This document shows, in pieces, positions 58,974-64,000 of a stretch of 64,000 nucleotides of DNA; positions within the stretch are counted from its first letter, which is position 1; each line of letters starts with the position of its first letter. Source of the stretch: Methyloversatilis discipulorum (GTDB lineage: Bacteria > Pseudomonadota > Gammaproteobacteria > Burkholderiales > Rhodocyclaceae); contig NZ_ARVV01000001.1 of NCBI RefSeq assembly GCF_000385375.1, forward strand, positions 2,170,001 to 2,234,000, read 5' to 3'. The notes beneath the pieces were generated by a model. It did not search any database. It worked only from the letters and a program-made list of their open reading frames with translations, and was not told the origin of the DNA. A program made the position numbers and the translations under genes.

Positions 58974-59900
58974 CTAGACGCTGCAGTCGCCGAGCGCCAT
59001 CAGGTGAGCGGCCACCGCCGGACCGATGGCCGGCAGACCGTAGCCGCCTTCCAGCGTAGACACGATGCGCCCCTGCGCCGACGCCTCGGCGATGTCGCGC
59101 AGTTCGTGCGTGATCCAGCGATAGTCGGCGGCTTCGAGTTCGATATTGGCCAACGGATCGTCGCGCAGCGCGTCGAAGCCGGCGGAAATCAGCACCAGCT
59201 GCGGCCGGAAGGCGCGCAGCTTCGGCAGGGCAACCTCTTTCCAGTGTCGGCGGAAGGCGTCCGAGCCCTCGCCCGCCGCCATGCGCAACGGGATGTAGCC
59301 CGCTCGCTCGGGAAACTCGCCGCGCGGGTAATACGGGTGCTGGAAGCTGTCGGCCATCAGCACGCGCGGCTCGCGCCTGAACATCAGTTCGGTGCCGTTG
59401 CCGCGGTGCACGTCGAAATCGGCGATGGCGACGCGCTCGATGCCGTGCGTCGCCAGCGCGTGTGCGGCGCCGACCGCGACGTTGCCGTAGATGCAGAAGC
59501 CCATCGCGTCCCCCGGCTTCGCGTGGTGGCCGGGCGGGCGCGTCGCGCAGAAGACCGCCTTCGCCCGCCCGCTCATGACCAGATCGACGCCCTGCACGAC
59601 GGCGCCAGCGGCGCGCGACGCAGCGGCCAGCGAGCCGGGCGACATCACGGTGTCGCTCTCCAGCTTGTAGGTGCCGGTCTTGGGCGCCACGCGCTCGACT
59701 TCGTCGAGATAGGCGGCGTTGTGCACGCGTTCAAGCTGGGCGCGGGTGACCAGAGGCGCCTCGACGCGCTGCCACTTGCGCGTGACGCCGGTGCGCTCGA
59801 GTTCGGCGAGCACGGTCTGCAGCCGGGCCGGCGATTCGGGGTGACGGTCGCCCGGACGGTGGTCCAGACAGTCGGGATGGGAAATCAGTACGCAGTCCAT
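58974..59900 (-). CDS. Histone deacetylase family (acetylpolyamine amidohydrolase-like) hydrolase
   Basis: The 308-residue zinc hydrolase shows RPPGHHAKPG (two catalytic histidines), DFDVHRGNGTE (zinc ligands D and H), SAGFDALRDDPLANIEL (zinc ligand D) and EGGYGLPAIG near the end. Bacterial members deacetylate polyamines, acetoin-related substrates or proteins; the substrate here is open. ATG 59900 begins MDCVLISHPDCLDHRPGDRHPE, the normal start. Confidence 0.93.
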   Translation of the reverse strand: MDCVLISHPDCLDHRPGDRHPESPARLQTVLAELERTGVTRKWQRVEAPLVTRAQLERVHNAAYLDEVERVAPKTGTYKLESDTVMSPGSLAAASRAAGAVVQGVDLVMSGRAKAVFCATRPPGHHAKPGDAMGFCIYGNVAVGAAHALATHGIERVAIADFDVHRGNGTELMFRREPRVLMADSFQHPYYPRGEFPERAGYIPLRMAAGEGSDAFRRHWKEVALPKLRAFRPQLVLISAGFDALRDDPLANIELEAADYRWITHELRDIAEASAQGRIVSTLEGGYGLPAIGPAVAAHLMALGDCSV

Positions 59901-59950
59901 GGCCGCAGTGTAGGCGGCCTCGGCGTCGGCGTGGCGCGCCGGGCACGCAC

Positions 59951-59981
59951 AAAAAAACGGGAGCCGCAGTGCGGCCCCCGT
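59951..59981 (-). terminator. Rho-independent terminator of the EF-hand gene
   Basis: On the reverse strand ACGGGGGCCGCA pairs with GCGGCTCCCGT and is followed by seven T. It lies 38 bp after the stop of the EF-hand gene at 60019. Confidence 0.85.
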
Positions 59982-60018
59982 CGGTACGAAGAATCCGGGG
60001 CTCATCCAGCCCTGGACC

Positions 60019-60207
60019 TCACTTCTTCTGCGCAGCCTTCTTCTTTTCGTAATTGACCATTTCGTCCGGCGTGATGTGGCCGTCACGGTCGACGTCCATC
60101 GCCACCCAGTCGCGCGCCAGCTCGGGTTTGTCGGCCTTCGCGTCGGCAGCGTGGGCGCCGGCGCTCATCACGGCGCAGGCTGCAAAAACAAGACTGAACT
60201 TCTTCAT
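60019..60207 (-). CDS. Small secreted EF-hand protein 1
   Basis: The 62-residue product has a signal peptide (residues 1 to about 21, ending AHAA) and one EF-hand loop, DVDRDGHITPDE, with the expected D, D, D, I and E positions for calcium. The tail is lysine-rich (YEKKKAAQKK). The ATG at 60207 was preferred to one two codons upstream because GGAG then stands at a normal distance. It is a paralogue of the gene at 60395. Confidence 0.85.
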   Translation of the reverse strand: MKKFSLVFAACAVMSAGAHAADAKADKPELARDWVAMDVDRDGHITPDEMVNYEKKKAAQKK

Positions 60208-60365
60208 TGCCATCTCCTGTCGTCGGTTGTGGGGTGCATCGTTGCGGCAATACTTAGCGCGCAAATCGAATGCCCCGCATAGAGGCGGAAGCAAGCCCCG
60301 CGGTTCCGTCCGACGACAGGCTCTTACGTGTTTTTGCGCTTGGAAAAGTTTTGAAAAAATGGGGA

Positions 60366-60388
60366 GGTGCCGGACTGCGGCCGGCACC
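60366..60388 (-). terminator. Terminator of the second EF-hand gene
   Basis: On the reverse strand GGTGCCGG pairs with CCGGCACC around a seven-base loop, followed after six bases by six T. It sits seven bases after the stop of the gene at 60395. Confidence 0.7.
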
Positions 60389-60394
60389 GTCCGC

Positions 60395-60589
60395 TCACTT
60401 CTTGGCGTCGGCGCGTTTCTTTTCCCAGGCGACCATTTCGTCCGGCGTGATGTAGCCATCCTTGTTGGCGTCCATCTCGACCCAGTCGCGGGCCAGTTCG
60501 GGCTTGTCCGACGACGGCTTCTTCGCGTCGGCGGCGAAGACCGGTGCGGCAAGCAGGGCCAGCGTGCAGATCAGGGCAGTTTTCTTCAT
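60395..60589 (-). CDS. Small secreted EF-hand protein 2
   Basis: The 64-residue product has a signal peptide (MKKTALICTLALLAAPVFAA), the loop DANKDGYITPDE and a basic tail. The core DKPELARDWVEMD is nearly identical to that of the downstream paralogue, so a local duplication is likely. The ribosome site is AGGAGAAAGCC. Calcium binding is inferred from the loop; the partner is unknown. Confidence 0.87.
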   Translation of the reverse strand: MKKTALICTLALLAAPVFAADAKKPSSDKPELARDWVEMDANKDGYITPDEMVAWEKKRADAKK

Positions 60590-60792
60590 GGCTTTCTCCT
60601 CAGTGACGTGCCGCTCGAACGGCGACAGCGCCGTTCAATATCGGTGAGTCACGCCCGCCCGTGGCAGGGAAATCCAATCGCACCGGGCGGGATGCAGTCC
60701 CGCGCCACGGACGGCGGCGCGCGATGCGCGGGAGGATTTCCCGACAGCCTTCGCATTACGATGCCCGGTCACCCAACTTCCGGAATGCCTGC

Positions 60793-62145
60793 ATGAGTCT
60801 GCGTTTCAGACTCACCCTCATCATCGCCTCGCTGATGACCCTGCTGGTGATCGCCGACAGCGGGCGCAGGCTCTACGACGCCCACGACGATGCAGTGACC
60901 GAGATCGATTCCGTGGCGCGTCTTGCGCACGCGCTGCTGCCCAGTGTGCTGACGCCGGCGCCGCCCGGCATGTCTACCGAGTCGCTGCTCGCGCACATCG
61001 ATCTCACGCATGAGCTGCGCACGCTGCGCCACCTCACCGTCGAGGTGCACGCGCTGGATGGCCGCACCATACTGAGTTCGCGCGACGCGCCGCCGATCGA
61101 GGCGCCGGCCGCGCTGAACTGGATGGGCGAGCGACTGCGCAACCTGCCGCCGTTGCGCAAGGACATCCGCGTCGGCGAGCGCGTGGTCGGCTACTACCTG
61201 CTGGTGCCGAACGCCGACGACGAGCTGCGCGAGATCTGGGACGATTACATCAAGCAGACCAGCATGGTGCTGGCGATCGGGCTGATCGCCTGCTTCATGG
61301 TGTATTGGGCGGTCGGCCGTGCGCTGCAGCCGCTGGGCAGCGTCATGCGGGCGCTGTCGGCAATCGGCGAAGGCCGGCTCGACGCCCGGCTGGACAACGT
61401 CGGCCCGGGCGACCTGGCGCCGCTGTCCGATTCCTTCAACAGCATGGCGGCCACGCTGGAGGCGGCGGTGAACGAGCGCGCTCGCCTGCTGCGCAAGCTG
61501 ATCACGCACGAAGAGGAAATCCGCCAGTCGCTGGCGCGCGATCTGCACGACGAACTGAGCCCCTATCTGGTGGCCATCCACCCGCACGCCCGTCTGCTGG
61601 CCGACGCCTGCGAGGGCCGGCCCGAACTGGCCGAGCACCGCGAGGCGGCGCGCTGGATGTCGGAACAGGTCGGCCACCTTCTGCGCTTGGTGCGCAACCT
61701 GCTCGAACACCTGCGCCCGCCGGACATCGAAGAATTGGGCCTGCGCCACGCGCTGGCCGAACTGGGCACCCAGCGCAGCCGTGGCGCCGACAAGGTCGAG
61801 GTGGTGTTCCATCTCGACGAGGATCTCGGTCAGCTGTCGGCTATGCACGACATCACGCTCTACCGCATCGTGCAGGAGTGCCTCACCAATACGGCCAAGC
61901 ACGCACGGTGCACCCGCATCGATGTCCACCTGGACATCGACACAAGGCTCGGCCGCGTATCGCTGCGGGTGACCGACGACGGCGAACCGACGCCCTACGT
62001 CGCACCCGAAAGCGGCTTCGGTCTGGTCGGCATGCGCGAACGCGCGCTCGCACTGGGTGGTGACTGCCAAGCCGGTCCGCGTTCGCGCGGCGGCTGGGAA
62101 GTTACCGCCTGGCTGCCCCTGAAAACCTCGGTACAGGAACACTGA
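60793..62145 (+). CDS. Sensor histidine kinase, NarX/UhpB type (HisKA_3)
   Basis: The 450-residue kinase has a first membrane helix (LTLIIASLMTLLVIADS, about 6-22), a periplasmic sensor of about 130 residues, a second helix (SMVLAIGLIACFMVYWAVG), a HAMP region, the HisKA_3 box with H252 in RDLHDELSPYL and an HATPase domain (RIVQECLTNTAKHA, SGFGLVGMRERALALGG). Upstream in-frame sequence was discarded because MSLRFRL is the normal start. The response regulator starts one base after its stop. The signal is unknown. Confidence 0.92.
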   Translation: MSLRFRLTLIIASLMTLLVIADSGRRLYDAHDDAVTEIDSVARLAHALLPSVLTPAPPGMSTESLLAHIDLTHELRTLRHLTVEVHALDGRTILSSRDAPPIEAPAALNWMGERLRNLPPLRKDIRVGERVVGYYLLVPNADDELREIWDDYIKQTSMVLAIGLIACFMVYWAVGRALQPLGSVMRALSAIGEGRLDARLDNVGPGDLAPLSDSFNSMAATLEAAVNERARLLRKLITHEEEIRQSLARDLHDELSPYLVAIHPHARLLADACEGRPELAEHREAARWMSEQVGHLLRLVRNLLEHLRPPDIEELGLRHALAELGTQRSRGADKVEVVFHLDEDLGQLSAMHDITLYRIVQECLTNTAKHARCTRIDVHLDIDTRLGRVSLRVTDDGEPTPYVAPESGFGLVGMRERALALGGDCQAGPRSRGGWEVTAWLPLKTSVQEH

Positions 62146-62146
62146 C

Positions 62147-62830
62147 ATGGCTCCGAACACTCCCATCCGCGTTCTGCTCGTCGACGACCACGCCGTTGTG
62201 CGCGCTGGCTACCGCCGCTTCCTCGAACACAACCGCATGATGGAGGTGGTCGGCGAAGCGGGCAGTTCCGACGAGGCCTACCAGCTGTTCAGGCTGATGA
62301 AGCCGGACGTCGTGGTGATGGACATTTCGCTGCCCGGCGCCAGCGGCATCGAGGCAGCGCGCCGCATGCTGGCGCTCGACGGCCGGGCGCGCGTGCTCAT
62401 GTTCTCGATGCACGCCCAGCCGGCTTTCGCCCGCCAGGCGCTGGAGGCCGGGGCCATCGGCTTCCTGACCAAGGACACCGAACCGGAAGCGCTGGTGCAG
62501 GCCGTCATCGCCGCCGCTCAGGGCCGGCGCACGCTGAGCCCGCGCGTGGCCGAACAGCTGGCGCTGGACAACGTGATGCCGGACGAGAAGCGGCTGGACG
62601 TGCTGACGCCGCGCGAATTCGAAATCTGCCGCCTGCTGCTGGCCGGCATGACGGTGGACGAAATCGCCGACGCGCTGAAGCTGAGCCCGAAGACGATTTC
62701 GAACCGGATGAGCGAAATCCGCCAGAAGCTCGACGTGCGCAGCGACGTCGAACTGGTGCGCCTCGCCACCGCCGCCGGCCTGGTGCCCTGGGCGGCACGG
62801 CCGGACGTAGCGGGCGAAGCGCCGGCTTGA
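62147..62830 (+). CDS. NarL/FixJ-type response regulator (LuxR HTH)
   Basis: The 227-residue protein has a receiver domain with the acidic pair in LLVDDHAVVR, the phospho-acceptor D59 in VVVMDISLPG and the lysine in GFLTKDTEPE, and a LuxR-type HTH (LTPREFEICRLLLAGMTVDEIADALKLSPKTISNRMSEIRQKL). It is the partner of the upstream kinase. Targets are not visible, although the convergent TonB receptor is a neighbour. Confidence 0.94.
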   Translation: MAPNTPIRVLLVDDHAVVRAGYRRFLEHNRMMEVVGEAGSSDEAYQLFRLMKPDVVVMDISLPGASGIEAARRMLALDGRARVLMFSMHAQPAFARQALEAGAIGFLTKDTEPEALVQAVIAAAQGRRTLSPRVAEQLALDNVMPDEKRLDVLTPREFEICRLLLAGMTVDEIADALKLSPKTISNRMSEIRQKLDVRSDVELVRLATAAGLVPWAARPDVAGEAPA

Positions 62831-62837
62831 ACACCTC

Positions 62838-64000
62838 TCAGCGCGGATCGAGCTGGTAGCTCAAGGTCAGCCAGATGCCTCGCCGCGCGCCCGGTGCCAG
62901 GAAGTTGGTGCTGAGCCAGTCGCTGGAGTTGTGGTTGTAGCCGTCTGGCCCGATGGCACCGTGGATCGACGGCGAGAACGGATTCACGCCAAGGCGGCCC
63001 GCGCTGAAATATTCCTTGTCGAGCAGGTTGTTGATGCGCATGCCCAGCGTCCATTCCGACGTGAGCTTGTAGCTCGTGTGGACGTTGAAGACGACGTGGC
63101 CGGGCACCGAACCCTTGTTGCCGGTCGGTTGCAGGCTGATCATCTGCTGGCCGATGACGGCGCCGTTGCCGTCATAGATGTCGACCGGCACCTGCCTCAC
63201 CACACCTTCTCGGTGTTCGTTGTTCTCGTTGCCGCGCACGTAGGCGGTTGAGTGCGCGATCGCGGTGAGACCCACCGTCCACTTGTCCGTCACCTCGTAG
63301 CTCAGCGTCGCGTTCAGGTTGTGCAACGGTATGCCCGGCATCCGGTTGCCCGGCTTGACGCGGATGCGGCCGACCGGGTCGTCCAGGTCGTAGATGCACT
63401 GACCGGAGGCGTTGCAGTAGGGCTCCAGCGTCGCACTGCTGTTGTCGTTCGCCGCCATGACGAATGACTCCTGGAAGGTCGCGTCGGTCAGTGCGTAGTT
63501 CAGGCGCAGGCGTGCCTTGCCGAGCTGGGCGGTCATCCCCGCCTCGATGCCCTGCCGGCGCGTGTCGCCGATGCTGTCGAAGAAGCTGCGGTTTCCCGGG
63601 TAGGTCACCAGGTAGATGTCGTCCTTCAGATCGGTACGATAAGCGCCGAGATTCCATTCGATGTTGTCGCCCCAGCGGCCACGCATGCCGAAGTCGATCG
63701 TTTCGGCGCGGATCTGCGGCAGATAGGGGTCGCCCGACAGCGTCGAGGGCAATGAGCAGGAGCGGTTCTCCAGCAGCCCCTTCTCGATGTACTTGTTGCC
63801 GCCGAGGCTGACCAGGGTGTGATCGAGCGCGCAGCCCAGCTCGATCACCGACGGTGTGCGGGCACCGCGTGCCCAGTTGCCATAGACGTTCAGGTCTGGC
63901 CTGGCCTGCCAGGTGCCGCCGACCGAAGGATTCAGCGAGCGATAGGTGAAGTGTTCGGTTTCCGCCGGGTTCACGAGGCGTGCAAGGTCAGGTACCCGAT
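62838..64000 (-). CDS. TonB-dependent outer-membrane receptor, C-terminal part
   Basis: The reverse frame is open to the window edge and gives at least 387 residues of the beta-barrel end of a TonB-dependent receptor: NPSVGGTWQARPDLNVYGNWARGARTPSVIEL is a typical strand pair, followed by many alternating aromatic strands and a C-terminal RRGIWLTLSYQLDPR. The substrate cannot be told from the barrel. It is convergent with the response regulator with seven bases between stops. The last residue is arginine, whereas an aromatic residue is usual. Confidence 0.88.
   Translation of the reverse strand, partial: RVPDLARLVNPAETEHFTYRSLNPSVGGTWQARPDLNVYGNWARGARTPSVIELGCALDHTLVSLGGNKYIEKGLLENRSCSLPSTLSGDPYLPQIRAETIDFGMRGRWGDNIEWNLGAYRTDLKDDIYLVTYPGNRSFFDSIGDTRRQGIEAGMTAQLGKARLRLNYALTDATFQESFVMAANDNSSATLEPYCNASGQCIYDLDDPVGRIRVKPGNRMPGIPLHNLNATLSYEVTDKWTVGLTAIAHSTAYVRGNENNEHREGVVRQVPVDIYDGNGAVIGQQMISLQPTGNKGSVPGHVVFNVHTSYKLTSEWTLGMRINNLLDKEYFSAGRLGVNPFSPSIHGAIGPDGYNHNSSDWLSTNFLAPGARRGIWLTLSYQLDPR

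Overview
The window is high-GC DNA from a Gram-negative, respiratory proteobacterium. Gene content and protein style (Mrp-type antiporter, ETF-ubiquinone oxidoreductase, bufferin locus, qmcA/nfeD pair, REP-type repeats) suggest a betaproteobacterium such as a Rhodocyclales member; this is inference and no taxonomic marker gene is present.

Layout. (1) 1-5644, host: the N-terminal part of an MrpA/NuoL-like antiporter subunit, a solitary tyrosine recombinase, a complete bufferin copper-buffering operon (bufA-bufB-bufC) and a nitronate monooxygenase. (2) 5.8-13.5 kb, accessory island, mostly AT-richer than its surroundings: a host gene start cut off at an integron-type core site, a cassette carrying a DUF5343 gene plus a TIGR02391 gene and closed by a 59-bp attC-like site, a GIY-YIG-type protein, and several orphan small genes separated by copies of a GGGGNCAGACCACG motif, then small VOC/YciI-type genes. 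(3) 13.5-14.9 kb: a REP cluster and a host lipoprotein gene. (4) about 14.93-55.35 kb: an apparently complete Mu-like transposable prophage with a siphovirus (lambda-like) tail, of the B3/D3112 organisation. (5) 55.4-64 kb, host: a 124-bp REP tandem array, ETF-QO, qmcA-nfeD, a histone-deacetylase-family hydrolase, two paralogous EF-hand secreted proteins, a NarX/NarL-like two-component pair and the C-terminal part of a TonB-dependent receptor.

The prophage reads left to right: leftward repressor with two HTH domains; divergent operator region; Ner-like protein; regulators; DDE transposase A; AAA+ target-selection protein B preceded by a strongly structured leader; Gam; HU; many small early proteins; GemA; Mor; lysis genes; terminase, portal, head morphogenesis; a protease-scaffold-capsid fusion with an internal ribosome site; head-tail joining genes; tail tube; tail chaperones with a classical T TTT TTC -1 frameshift; tape measure; tail tip; short 3-prime genes. 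A GCGTTCAGCATGTA element stands before the lysis, capsid and tail blocks and is the best candidate for Mor-dependent late promoters. A 7-bp direct repeat, ACGCGTG, lies at the inferred ends.

The most unusual parts are the isolated attC-bounded cassette with its two-gene DUF5343/TIGR02391 module, the motif-separated run of orphan genes, the A/B leader structure and the capsid fusion with a nested start. No tRNA, rRNA or CRISPR array was seen.
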